From positions 1,651,501 through 1,715,500 of the forward strand of contig NZ_CP095061.1 in the NCBI RefSeq assembly GCF_022921055.1: 64,000 nt of DNA, written 5' to 3'. Below are positions 55,217 to 63,825 of the stretch, piece by piece; the first letter of the stretch is position 1; each line of letters starts with the position of its first letter. The DNA comes from Hymenobacter volaticus (GTDB lineage: Bacteria > Bacteroidota > Bacteroidia > Cytophagales > Hymenobacteraceae). Below the pieces are notes generated by a model. That model saw only the letters and a program-made list of their open reading frames with translations, ran no database searches and had not been told where the DNA came from. The position numbers and the translations under genes were made by a program.

Positions 55217-57034
55217 ATGATGGGCATAAAGCGGGAAGAAACGGTACTTGAAGTAGTAAGCAGTTGCATACGCGCCGAGCACCTCAACCAGCTAAGCGTG
55301 CTAGTCGGCCAAAACTCTGCAGCAACGGGGCAGGCGCTAGCGCAACTGTTGCCGCCAATAGTGAGTACGCTCGCCGATCGGGCAGCCCAGCCAGATGGTG
55401 TAGATTTCGTTTGGGACGTAATCCGGCAAGCGCAAGCCGATCAAGTGCTAGCACAACTCGATGCTATGGACGTAGCCAGTTGGCACGGGCGCGGAGTGCT
55501 GTTGCTCCGAAACTTGCTTGACGATACCTATCAAACAACTATCTATCGGTTGGCCACCAAGGCGGGCCTTTCTTTAGAGTCGTATGCGCCGTTGCTGGAA
55601 GCCGGGGTGGCAGTCGTGCTGGGTGCCTTAGGGAAGTACACCGCCGAGCATAATTTGAGACCTGATGAGCTAGGCGACTGGTTGCAAAGCGAAGCGAAGC
55701 GTACCAACTCAGTTGTTTCGCCGCCCAACCCTGATGCGGAAGTGTTCCGGCCAACTGCTCTACGCCAGACCACGCCAACGCCTACGTTTGCAGCGCGGGC
55801 CGGCCAGTGGCAGGAGGTGGGTGGGGGCAGCATTTTTATACCGCAACCAGCTGCGCCAGAAGCAAAAGCAAGCAAGCGACATCGTTGGGTGTGGCCTTTG
55901 CTACTGCTGCTGGGCTCAGCGCTCGGGTATGGCATTTTCCGCTGGACCTCTACTCCCGCGCCACAAGTTGCAACGGGGCCTTCGGTGCCCGCCGCCTATA
56001 CCGGAGCCACAACCCAGCCCCGTGCTGCGGCGCCGCCTACCGACGCTACCGTGCCGGTCTCTGAAGTGCCTGCTGGCCAGCCGCTGGTGATTACGCTTTT
56101 CAATGGCACGACTCTAAAGGTTAGCTCCAATTCCACCGAATATCAGCTATACAACTTCCTGGCCGACCCCACGCAGCAAGTAGATCCATTGAACGCCGCC
56201 GCCGGCTGGATCAGCGTGGACAAGGTGTCTTTCAACCCTGGGCAGGCCACTTTAACTGCCAACTCTTGGGAGCAGCTGCGCAATCTGGCAACCATCCTGC
56301 GTACATTTCCGCGGGCCCAGCTCTTGTTTGGAGGTTATACCGACAAGCAAAAAAACCTGCGTTTAAGTGAAGCCCGGGCTCAGTCGGCAATGCGGGCCTT
56401 GGTTGCGCAAGGAATTTCGTCGCGCCGACTTCAGGCCATCGGCTCCGACGAGGCAGCGCCGGCATCTTCCAACAGCACTCCAGAAGGCCAAACGCTTGAT
56501 CGGCAACTGCGCATCAAAGTCACCACCAAATTGGGGCCATTGTTGGAAACTCCTGGCGCACCGCTGTTGGCCGCAGCTCCGGTTGCAAAGCCAGCAGATA
56601 GTCCGGGCGCGAAAGTGGCGTTGCCGCAAGACACCGTCAGCCAACTAACCGATGAGCCGGTTGTAGCAACGGAAATAGCTCCTGGCGAAGGGCCTGTTGA
56701 GCCGGTTATTGAGCAGGCGGAAGCTGATAGTCGCTACCAAGTAACCGCGCGAATGGCGTACCTTTTTGCTGCGCCCAACCAAGCAAAGGCCACGAAAAGG
56801 TATCTGCGTAAAGGCGAGATATTATATGGCGGAGTTGAGCGCAACGGCCTCGTTAAGATTAAGTTCTGGAACCCTAACGGCGCTCTTGCCACTGGCTGGC
56901 TGAAGCTGAAAGAGCTGCAAAAGCTTTCGGACGATGAAGCCGTAACCCCCACTCAATCGAACTCAGAGCCAGATAGTGCGGAAGACACTCCTTCCGGCTC
57001 CAACGACTCCGCCTCCACCGAGACAGTTCCTTAA
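55217..57034 (+). CDS. DUF937-OmpA-SH3-like fusion protein, membrane anchored
   Basis: 605 codons. The N-terminal 170 residues look like a DUF937/YidB-type helical domain (LGALGKYTAEHNLRPDELGDWL). A single transmembrane helix (VWPLLLLLGSALGYGIF) is at about 223-241, so the N-terminal domain is cytoplasmic. A Thr/Pro/Ala linker leads to an OmpA domain at about 335-440: VSFNPGQATLTANSWEQL, LLFGGYTDKQKNLRLSEARAQSAMRALVAQGI. The end, about 505-570, is an SH3-like unit (YQVTARMAYLFAAPNQAKA, YGGVERNGLVKIKF) that matches the modules at 49391-50236. The protein would link the cytoplasm, the inner membrane and peptidoglycan. Confidence 0.8.
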   Translation: MMGIKREETVLEVVSSCIRAEHLNQLSVLVGQNSAATGQALAQLLPPIVSTLADRAAQPDGVDFVWDVIRQAQADQVLAQLDAMDVASWHGRGVLLLRNLLDDTYQTTIYRLATKAGLSLESYAPLLEAGVAVVLGALGKYTAEHNLRPDELGDWLQSEAKRTNSVVSPPNPDAEVFRPTALRQTTPTPTFAARAGQWQEVGGGSIFIPQPAAPEAKASKRHRWVWPLLLLLGSALGYGIFRWTSTPAPQVATGPSVPAAYTGATTQPRAAAPPTDATVPVSEVPAGQPLVITLFNGTTLKVSSNSTEYQLYNFLADPTQQVDPLNAAAGWISVDKVSFNPGQATLTANSWEQLRNLATILRTFPRAQLLFGGYTDKQKNLRLSEARAQSAMRALVAQGISSRRLQAIGSDEAAPASSNSTPEGQTLDRQLRIKVTTKLGPLLETPGAPLLAAAPVAKPADSPGAKVALPQDTVSQLTDEPVVATEIAPGEGPVEPVIEQAEADSRYQVTARMAYLFAAPNQAKATKRYLRKGEILYGGVERNGLVKIKFWNPNGALATGWLKLKELQKLSDDEAVTPTQSNSEPDSAEDTPSGSNDSASTETVP

Positions 57035-57093
57035 GCGGCGCGGTAGTAACAGTACTGCCGATCAGCAAAAGCGTACTTACAGGAGAAGCCAGC

Positions 57094-57101
57094 TATTTTT
57101 G
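57094..57101 (+). promoter_or_regulatory. -7 promoter element of the CtlX-type hydrolase gene
   Basis: TATTTTTG (TANNTTTG), 28 nt upstream of the ATG at 57130. Confidence 0.45.
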
Positions 57102-57129
57102 GCTGTTCGTCTTATTCCGGGTGAAAGTC

Positions 57130-58053
57130 ATGCAATCTGCCAATACGGTTTTCCTGGTGCGCCCAGCGCACTTTGGCTTCAACCTCGAAACTGCCGCTTC
57201 CAACTACTTCCAGCAAGCTATTGCCGACCTTGATGCGGCCACTGTGCAAGCCCTGGCCTTCACTGAGTTTGATGCCATGGTTGGCAGCCTGCGCGCAAAA
57301 GGAGTGGAAGTAGTGGTTTTCGAGGACACACCGGAACCCGCGAAGCCCGACGCAGTATTCCCCAACAATTGGCTAACGCTGCATCCTGACGGTCGGGTGT
57401 TGCTCTACCCGATGTGCGCCCCTAACCGCCGCCCGGAGCGCCGCCCCGACATCTTGGAAGCGCTGCGTCAGCAGTTCAGCATCTCCGAAGTCATCGACCT
57501 GTCGGCTCATGAACAAGAGGGCAGGTATCTGGAAGGCACGGGTAGCATCATTTTCGACCATGAGCACCGCATTGCTTACGCCTGCCTTTCGCCCCGCACC
57601 GATGCGGGTTTGTTTGCCGAAGTAGCAGCACAGCTTCATTACCGACCGGTTACTTTCCACGCCCACGATACGCACGGTCTGGAAATATATCATACCAACG
57701 TGATGCTGAGTATCGGGTCGGGGTTTGCGGTGGTGTGTCTGGAAAGTATAGTGAATGCTGCCGAGCGCGCCGTCATTGTTGCCTCTTTCTCGCTCACCGG
57801 CCACGAGATTGTAGACATTTCGCTGGCGCAAGTAACCCAGTTCGCTGGTAACATGTTGGCGCTCCAACCAGCCGAAGGAACTGCCATTCTAGCCATGTCG
57901 CAAAGCGCGTTCGATGCCCTGACGCCAACTCAACGCAGTACCTTAAGCAAGTACTGTGAACTGCTGCCGCTGCCCATTCCTACCATCGAAACCATAGGGG
58001 GCGGTAGTGTCCGGTGTATGCTGGCAGAAGTATTTCTACCACCTGTTCGGTAA
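57130..58053 (+). CDS. citrulline-utilisation-type hydrolase (CtlX-like, guanidino-modifying enzyme fold)
   Basis: 307 codons from the ATG at 57130 (a GTG at 57121 is also in frame). The fold of arginine-deiminase-related proteins is shown by SANTVFLVRPAHFGFN, AVFPNNWLTLHPDGRV, YLEGTGSIIFDHEH, the catalytic His in YHTNVMLSIGSG, and the catalytic Cys near the end in GGGSVRCMLAEVF. This matches the CtlX family that hydrolyses citrulline-type substrates. It is probably cytoplasmic. No arginine or ornithine gene is next to it, so the pathway is inferred from the family only. Confidence 0.87.
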   Translation: MQSANTVFLVRPAHFGFNLETAASNYFQQAIADLDAATVQALAFTEFDAMVGSLRAKGVEVVVFEDTPEPAKPDAVFPNNWLTLHPDGRVLLYPMCAPNRRPERRPDILEALRQQFSISEVIDLSAHEQEGRYLEGTGSIIFDHEHRIAYACLSPRTDAGLFAEVAAQLHYRPVTFHAHDTHGLEIYHTNVMLSIGSGFAVVCLESIVNAAERAVIVASFSLTGHEIVDISLAQVTQFAGNMLALQPAEGTAILAMSQSAFDALTPTQRSTLSKYCELLPLPIPTIETIGGGSVRCMLAEVFLPPVR

Positions 58054-58291
58054 TGCAAGCCGAACCGGAAAACGAAGCTGCGGAGAACTGAGGCAATTAG
58101 ATACCGTTCTGGTTGCTCGTGATTTAAGGTGAAGTAGATGCGGACCTAGGTAGCAGTGCCGCTTCTTATAAAGTGAGAAGCGGCACAACCCCGCAACGCA
58201 AGTCGTAGTAAAGTTTGTTGTTTATAGCTGTGGGTGATGTGGCAAGCGGCCCTCACTTTCTCGGCTTTCTCTTCTTCTCTACACTACACCA

Positions 58292-59029
58292 ATGAATCTA
58301 GCCGCGAATACTGTTTTGATTACTGGGGGCGCCTCGGGTATTGGTTTTGCCTTGGCCGAGCGTTTCGTGAAAGCCGGCAGCACGGTTATCGTGTGCGGCC
58401 GCCGCGCCGATAAGCTGCAAGAAGCTGAACAGAAATTACCGGGCTTAATCACCCGCGTCTGCGACGTGGGCGTGGCCGCCGAGCGGGTAGCCTTGCTGGC
58501 CTGGGTACGGTCGGAATATCCAATGGTCAATGTGTTAGTCAACAACGCGGGCATTCAAAACCGGGTGCAACTGGCCACCGATACCGAAGCGTGGGAAACC
58601 CGTCAGCAGGAAATCACCATCAACGTGGACGCGCCAATCCACCTGAGCATCCTGTTCATCAACCATCTGCGCGAGCAGCCCAATCCGGCTATTATCAACG
58701 TGACGTCGGGTTTAGCTTTTGCTCCGGCAGCGTTTGCGCCCATCTACAGCGCTACCAAAGCGGCACTGCACTCCTTCACATTGTCCTTGCGGCATCAGCT
58801 TAAGGACACGCAAATCAAGGTGCTGGAAATTGTTCCGCCGGCAGTAAACACCGATCTGGGCGGCCCCGGTTTGCACAACTTTGGGGTGCCCGTTGATGCT
58901 TTTGCCGATTCGATAATGGAACGGCTAGGAGCGGGCGAAATCGAGGTAGGGTACGGTACCTCGGAAAGAAACCGACGGGCCTCTCGAAATGAGCTGGATG
59001 ATATATTTCAGCAGATGAACAATCGCTAA
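58292..59029 (+). CDS. short-chain dehydrogenase/reductase (DltE-like)
   Basis: 245 codons. The cofactor site is LITGGASGIGFALAERF at residues 9-25 and NNAG is near residue 86. The catalytic triad is Ser139 (VTSG), Tyr152 and Lys156 (YSATK). The Arg in CGRRADKL, at the end of beta-2, suggests NADP preference. The C-terminal part (EIVPPAVNTDLGG) resembles DltE/YdfG-type reductases. Substrate unknown. It is convergent with mqo and separated by a terminator at 59059-59118. Confidence 0.88.
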   Translation: MNLAANTVLITGGASGIGFALAERFVKAGSTVIVCGRRADKLQEAEQKLPGLITRVCDVGVAAERVALLAWVRSEYPMVNVLVNNAGIQNRVQLATDTEAWETRQQEITINVDAPIHLSILFINHLREQPNPAIINVTSGLAFAPAAFAPIYSATKAALHSFTLSLRHQLKDTQIKVLEIVPPAVNTDLGGPGLHNFGVPVDAFADSIMERLGAGEIEVGYGTSERNRRASRNELDDIFQQMNNR

Positions 59030-59058
59030 TTGCAATTCGACAGTAGCACCAAGCCAGC

Positions 59059-59118
59059 AAAAAGGGCTGAGAGGCAACGTAGAGTGATTCACTATCTATG
59101 TTGCATCTCAGCCCTTTT
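59059..59118. terminator. bidirectional terminator between SDR gene and mqo
   Basis: AAAAGGGCTGAGA and TCTCAGCCCTTTT arms with additional imperfect pairing inside, between convergent stops at 59029 and 59136. Confidence 0.8.
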
Positions 59119-59135
59119 ACTATGTTAAGTGGCGC

Positions 59136-60662
59136 TTATTGTTTTTCTGCCACCTGTTCTACATTAAGCCCTAGCACCTCATTGGTACGAGCCCGCACTT
59201 GCGCTACCAACTGTGGATCATCGGACAAGGACTTGCCAAACGAGGGGAGCATGTCGCGGAAGCACGCTTGCCACTCCGGCGTAGCCGACTGCTGCGGAAA
59301 GCACTTCTGAATGAGGTTCACCATGATGCTCACGGCTGTAGAAGCACCCGGCGAGGCCCCAAGCAAAGCGGCAATGGAGCCGTCGGCGGCACTCACTACT
59401 TCCGTCCCGAATTCGAGCACGCCGCCTTCCTTTTTGTCTTTCTTGATAACCTGCACACGCTGACCCGCAATGGCTAATTCCCAATCTTCGGGCCGCGCCT
59501 CGGGCAAGTACTCCCGCAAAGCCGACAATCGGTCTTGCGGCGACTGGCGCACCTGCTGAATCAGGTACTTGGTGAGCGGAATGTTTTTCAAGCCAGCCAT
59601 GATCATGGGCCGCAAGTTGTTGAGCTGAATCGAGCTCGGCAGGTCCAGGTAAGAACCCGTTTTCAGGAACTTGGTACTAAAACCGGCGTAGGGGCCGAAC
59701 AGTAACTCGCGCTTGCCTTCAATCATGCGCGTATCCAAGTGAGGCACCGACATAGGCGGCGAGCCAACGGCAGCTTTGCCGTATACCTTGGCCTGGTGCC
59801 GCGCAATCACGGCCGGATTGATGCACTTCAGCCATTGTCCGCTCACCGGGAAGCCGCCGAAACCGTTGGCTTCTGGAATTCCTGATTTCTCGAGCAGCGG
59901 CAACGAACCACCACCCGCCCCAATAAACACAAAGCGGCCCCGCACTTTTATGGTTTCGCCCGTAGTCAGGTTCTTGGCCCTAATGCGCCACAAGCCGTCT
60001 TCTTTTTGCCGTAGCTTCTGCACCTCGTGGTGGAAGTGGAACGTGACACCCGGCTTGTTTTGCAGCAGCGTGAACATACCGCGGGTAAGGGACCCAAAGT
60101 TGACATCGGTACCCAAGTCCATGCGGGTCGCAGCTACGGGTTGCTGCGAGTCGCGTCCTTCCATTACCAGCGGCATCCAGTCCTGAAGTTGCTGCCGGTC
60201 TTCCGAGAATTCCATGCCCTTGAACAGCGCCGACTGCGTGAGGGCCGCGTGGCGCTTGCGCAGGTATTCCACGTTTTTGGCGCCCCACACAAAGCTCATG
60301 TGCGGAATGTGGTTGATGAAGCGCTGAATATCTTTTACCTCGTAGCGCTCGGCCAAGAAAGACCAAAATTGCTTCGACTCCTCGAACTGCTCGGCTATTT
60401 TCAAGGCCTTGCTGATGTCAATGGAGCCGTCGGGGCGCTCGGGCGTGTAGTTTAGTTCGCAGAAAGCGGAGTGACCGGTACCGGCATTGTTCCACGCGTC
60501 GGAGCTTTCGGCGGCAGCTACGTCGAGCCGCTCGAAAACGGTGATAGTTAAGTTAGGGTCCAGCTCCTTGAGCATCATCCCTAATGTGGCGCTCATAATG
60601 CCCGCACCAATGAGAATAACGTCGGTTACGGGCTGATCAGCGGAAATATCGGTGGTAGGCAT
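59136..60662 (-). CDS. mqo: malate:quinone oxidoreductase
   Basis: 508 codons, full length and intact. The FAD site is VILIGAGIMSATLGMML at residues 15-31. Family blocks follow in order: SSDAWNNAGTGHSAFCELNYTP, HMSFVWG, DLGTDVNFGSLTRG, FVFIGAGGGSLPLL, FGGFPVSGQWL, LLFGPYAGFSTKFLK and LLGASPGASTAVSIM. The enzyme is a peripheral membrane flavoprotein that oxidises malate to oxaloacetate and passes electrons to the quinone pool, replacing or aiding NAD-malate dehydrogenase in the TCA cycle. The gene is monocistronic as far as the sequence shows. Confidence 0.97.
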   Translation of the reverse strand: MPTTDISADQPVTDVILIGAGIMSATLGMMLKELDPNLTITVFERLDVAAAESSDAWNNAGTGHSAFCELNYTPERPDGSIDISKALKIAEQFEESKQFWSFLAERYEVKDIQRFINHIPHMSFVWGAKNVEYLRKRHAALTQSALFKGMEFSEDRQQLQDWMPLVMEGRDSQQPVAATRMDLGTDVNFGSLTRGMFTLLQNKPGVTFHFHHEVQKLRQKEDGLWRIRAKNLTTGETIKVRGRFVFIGAGGGSLPLLEKSGIPEANGFGGFPVSGQWLKCINPAVIARHQAKVYGKAAVGSPPMSVPHLDTRMIEGKRELLFGPYAGFSTKFLKTGSYLDLPSSIQLNNLRPMIMAGLKNIPLTKYLIQQVRQSPQDRLSALREYLPEARPEDWELAIAGQRVQVIKKDKKEGGVLEFGTEVVSAADGSIAALLGASPGASTAVSIMVNLIQKCFPQQSATPEWQACFRDMLPSFGKSLSDDPQLVAQVRARTNEVLGLNVEQVAEKQ

Positions 60663-61253
60663 ACGTTGAGAGACAGAGGTACAGAACCAGCTCCGGCCTA
60701 CTGCTGAGTAGCCACAGGCCGGGGCAGACTAGGAAAGACAAAAGTTAGATGAGCGGAATTCCAGAGTACGGGGAAACGTGCAGAAAAGGTGCTGTTGGGA
60801 GCTAGCAGGAGCAATTAAGGTAGGCGATACTGTGCCAAAGTATGGTTGCTATTCTGTGGCTTGGGTGAAGTTGCCCTTGCAGATCGAGAAACGTAAAACT
60901 AGTGCTAGAACTCTAAAAGCGCTAGTTCCCATCAGTCATGAAAATCATACTAACTAAGGAGAGGTAAGTTATCTAGCCGCCAAACTCGCGGATTTTTAAG
61001 CTTTCTATCTTCCCTAAATAATAGAGCATAAGGCACTCCAGTGAGTGCGTGCCAGCGCAAACAGGACTCTCGGGAACAATAGAAACGGCTGCCATTCAAC
61101 AGGTTCAACAAGCGTGAAAATGGCTTCAGAAGCGCAGGGTTAGCTAGACGGAAAACTATTAAAAAAGCCGAAGATTTCGGGTATTTAAGCGGTTTTAAGG
61201 ACCTATATGGCGGGGTTTGATGTTCTATCAACAGCTACTAAATCCGCGTATTC
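60663..61253. other. intergenic region
   Basis: 591 bp between divergent mqo and the radical SAM gene. A 93-codon minus-strand frame at 60950-61231 has no family signal, no plausible start context and a basic, random-looking composition; it is not called. No exact -7 motif was found. Confidence 0.4.
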
Positions 61254-62372
61254 ATGTTCGATTCCTTGCCTGTATTACCGCTATTCGATCAGCCAGCGCC
61301 AACTCCTTTTGTTGCGCCAGAGCCCCTCACCAAGTCGGCCAAGCTGTGGCTACCGAAGCGGGTGCTTTTCACGCCGGATGCGCTCGACGAGCCCTTCGGC
61401 CAGCAGATCTATGAGCGGGTAATGGCGCACGACTTGGAGGTGGAAGTGCTGAAGAGCAACCGCCTAACCAACCTGCGCGGTGCCGATGCGCGCGAGACTT
61501 ATCGCAACGCTAAAAACACGCTGGCAGTAGTGAAAGCGCCCGCCGGTGCTCTGCGTTTGCAACCCACGCCGCCTTCCGCCGACTGGCAGATGAACTTGGC
61601 CGAAGGCTGCCCCGCCCATTGCCAATACTGTTACTTGGCGGGCAGCCTGCAAGGGCCGCCGGTCGTACGGGTGTTTGCCAACCTGCCACAGCTCCTCGAA
61701 AACACGGCCAATTACGAGCAGCCCGGCCGTCTCACCAGCTTCGAGGTCAGCTGCTACACCGATGTGCTAGGCATCGAGCACCTGACTGGTAGCTTGGCTG
61801 AGTGCATTCGGCATTATGGCACGCGCGAAGGCGCACGACTACGCTTCGTGAGCAAGTACAACCACGTCGATTCGCTACTGGACTTGCCACACCAGGGGCA
61901 CACCCGCGCCCGCGTTAGCTTGAATGCCGAGCCCGTGGCCCGGCGTATGGAAGGCGGCACGGCTTCGATAGAAGCTCGCATCCAAGCGCTGCGCAAGCTG
62001 GCACTGCCCGTTGCGTTGGGTGGGGGTGGCTACCCTGTAGGGGTGGTATTGGCTCCCATTATGCTTGTCCCTGACTGGCGCAAGCACTACACCAACCTGC
62101 TCGACCGGGTAGCTGATGCCCTTGATTTCGACTGCGACCTAACTGTGGAATTTATCACGCACCGCTTCACGCCCGGCTCTCGTGATGTGCTGCGCGAGTG
62201 GTACCCCAATACGTCCCTCAACTTCGACGAAAGCATTCGGGCGGCTAAGCGCAACAAGTTTGGCGGCGTGAAATACGTTTACCAGCCCGACGACATGCGC
62301 CCGCTTAAGCAGTTCTTCTACGAAGAGTGGCAGCGTCGTTTCCCCAACGCGCCCATACTATACTGGACGTAG
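61254..62372 (+). CDS. spore photoproduct lyase-family radical SAM protein
   Basis: 372 codons. The radical SAM cluster motif is Cys119-x3-Cys123-x2-Cys126 in NLAEGCPAHCQYCYLAGS. The N-terminal part (KLWLPKRVLFTPDALDEPFGQQIYERV) and RFVSKYNHVDSLLDL, RVSLNAEPVARRMEGGTASIEARIQAL and AVALGGGGYPVGVVLAPIM fit the SPL-like family, and the end has FGGVKYVYQPDDMRPLKQFF. Spore photoproduct lyase repairs thymine dimers in spore DNA; this organism group does not sporulate, so a related DNA-repair or other radical role is likely. The [4Fe-4S] cluster and SAM use follow from the motif. Confidence 0.9.
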   Translation: MFDSLPVLPLFDQPAPTPFVAPEPLTKSAKLWLPKRVLFTPDALDEPFGQQIYERVMAHDLEVEVLKSNRLTNLRGADARETYRNAKNTLAVVKAPAGALRLQPTPPSADWQMNLAEGCPAHCQYCYLAGSLQGPPVVRVFANLPQLLENTANYEQPGRLTSFEVSCYTDVLGIEHLTGSLAECIRHYGTREGARLRFVSKYNHVDSLLDLPHQGHTRARVSLNAEPVARRMEGGTASIEARIQALRKLALPVALGGGGYPVGVVLAPIMLVPDWRKHYTNLLDRVADALDFDCDLTVEFITHRFTPGSRDVLREWYPNTSLNFDESIRAAKRNKFGGVKYVYQPDDMRPLKQFFYEEWQRRFPNAPILYWT

Positions 62373-62391
62373 CATATGAGAAGTGCTGCAA

Positions 62392-62432
62392 GCAAACAGG
62401 GCGCGGAAACTTAGGTTTCCGCGCCCGTTTGC
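62392..62432 (+). terminator. terminator after the radical SAM gene
   Basis: GCAAACAGGGCGCGGAAAC and its near-complement around a 3-nt loop, about 20 bases past the stop at 62372. Confidence 0.75.
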
Positions 62433-62461
62433 ATTATGCTTAAGACCGTAACTTGCCCAGC

Positions 62462-62992
62462 ATGCACATCTTCGCTATTTCCGGCAGTATCCGTCCGGGG
62501 TCTTCCAACACGGCCCTGCTTCATGCAGCAACAACGCTGGCTCCACCCGGTACTACCGCTACAATCTACCAGAGCCTGACTGAGCTGCCATATTTTATGC
62601 CCGGTAATTACGAAGAAAGTGCACCTGCTGCCGTAGCCAACTTTCGGCAGCAAATACGGGCCGCTGATGCCATTCTGATTTGCACTCCCGAATATGTGTT
62701 CAGTATGCCCGGCGTGTTGAAAAATGCGCTGGAATGGCTAGTGGCCTCCGGCGAGCTCTATCATAAACCTACGGCCATCTGGAGCGCCTCGCCGTCCGCC
62801 ACGGGTGGCGACCAGGCCTACTCTTCCGTGGAGCGCATGCTTACCGTGATGGAAGCTAGGTTGGTACCAACAGCGGCCTTGCAAATCAGCCATGTAAGTG
62901 CTCGTGTCAACAAGCAAGGCGAGGTAACCGATGACAGCTTACGGCAGGAATTGCGACAAGCTGTTGCAGCACTTGTAGCAGCGGCAACGTAG
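62462..62992 (+). CDS. NAD(P)H-dependent FMN reductase-like flavoprotein
   Basis: 176 codons from the ATG at 62462. The FMN phosphate site is FAISGSIRPGSSNTALLHA and the isoalloxazine-binding loop is TPEYVFSMPGVLKNALEWL, the two signatures of the NADPH-dependent FMN reductase/quinone reductase family. The enzymes reduce FMN, quinones or azo dyes with NAD(P)H. Mature length and lack of a signal peptide fit a cytoplasmic flavodoxin-fold enzyme. Substrate is not evident. Confidence 0.9.
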   Translation: MHIFAISGSIRPGSSNTALLHAATTLAPPGTTATIYQSLTELPYFMPGNYEESAPAAVANFRQQIRAADAILICTPEYVFSMPGVLKNALEWLVASGELYHKPTAIWSASPSATGGDQAYSSVERMLTVMEARLVPTAALQISHVSARVNKQGEVTDDSLRQELRQAVAALVAAAT

Positions 62993-63058
62993 CTTCTCTA
63001 TCCCAACCGATAGGCTGCCGCTAGTGCCATTGGCAGGAGGTAGCGTTTTCGGTATGGG

Positions 63059-63619
63059 TTACAGGATGAAATGGCCTTGCTTTTTGCCGTGTAGCTCCCG
63101 CCATTCGTGCTCCAACATGCTCATTTCTATGAGGCTCCAATAGTTGTCACCGTGTTTGAGCACGTCGCGCATCGTGCCGTCTTTCTTCATGCCGCACTTT
63201 TCGTAGCAAGCAATGGCCGCTGTATTGAAGTCGTAGACGCCAAGGTCGATGCGGTGCAGCCCTAAGTCTTCGAAACCAATTTTCAACACGCCTTTTATCA
63301 TGCCTTGGCATACGCCCCGGCCTCTGGCCGTTGTGTTGCCCACGAGTACCCGGCTGATACGGGCGGAATTGTTTTTGTGGCTAATGCCGCCGAGCGAAAT
63401 GTGCCCGACAGTTTCACCGCTCTTTGATTCGACGGCTTTATACACCAGCGCATCTGATTCTGGTGGGTTGTTGGTACCCTCTAGATACCATGCAAGCTTG
63501 TCTTCGGTAAGGGGGAAGCTAAACAGCGCCCCCGACCAACTTTGGAGCAATTCCGGGTCCTGAATCCAACCAATCAGCTGCTGAAAATCGGCAGGGGTGA
63601 AATATTCTAATCGAATCAT
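63059..63619 (-). CDS. GNAT family N-acetyltransferase (RimJ/RimL-like)
   Basis: 186 codons from the ATG at 63619 (MIRLEYF); an earlier in-frame ATG at 63643 is less likely. The acetyl-CoA site is SRVLVGNTTARGRGVCQGMIKG and the later block LGLHRIDLGVYDFNTAAIACYEKCGMKKDG is the typical RimJ/RimL/SpeG C-terminal pattern. It probably acetylates an amino group on a protein N-terminus, polyamine or small molecule. Cytoplasmic. Stands alone on the minus strand. Confidence 0.88.
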   Translation of the reverse strand: MIRLEYFTPADFQQLIGWIQDPELLQSWSGALFSFPLTEDKLAWYLEGTNNPPESDALVYKAVESKSGETVGHISLGGISHKNNSARISRVLVGNTTARGRGVCQGMIKGVLKIGFEDLGLHRIDLGVYDFNTAAIACYEKCGMKKDGTMRDVLKHGDNYWSLIEMSMLEHEWRELHGKKQGHFIL

Positions 63620-63825
63620 GTAATAGGCAGTGAGAAAGAGCATGCTTTAGTAAGCTAGCAGCATGCCGGATGTGTGAACCTGCCAAGATACTACATCGAT
63701 AGCTACGGTTGAGCTTAGCCAGCCGCCAGTAAGCAGCCTCTTGAAGCTGCAGTTCGTAAATGGGCAGTAAAGTACAACCCTCTAAAAGGGATCTGAGTGC
63801 CCTATAGCCTAATAATAGTTAGGTT

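Noticed and set aside
60950..61231. 93-codon minus-strand frame in the intergenic gap
   Set aside because: Basic, random-looking composition, no motif, no start context.
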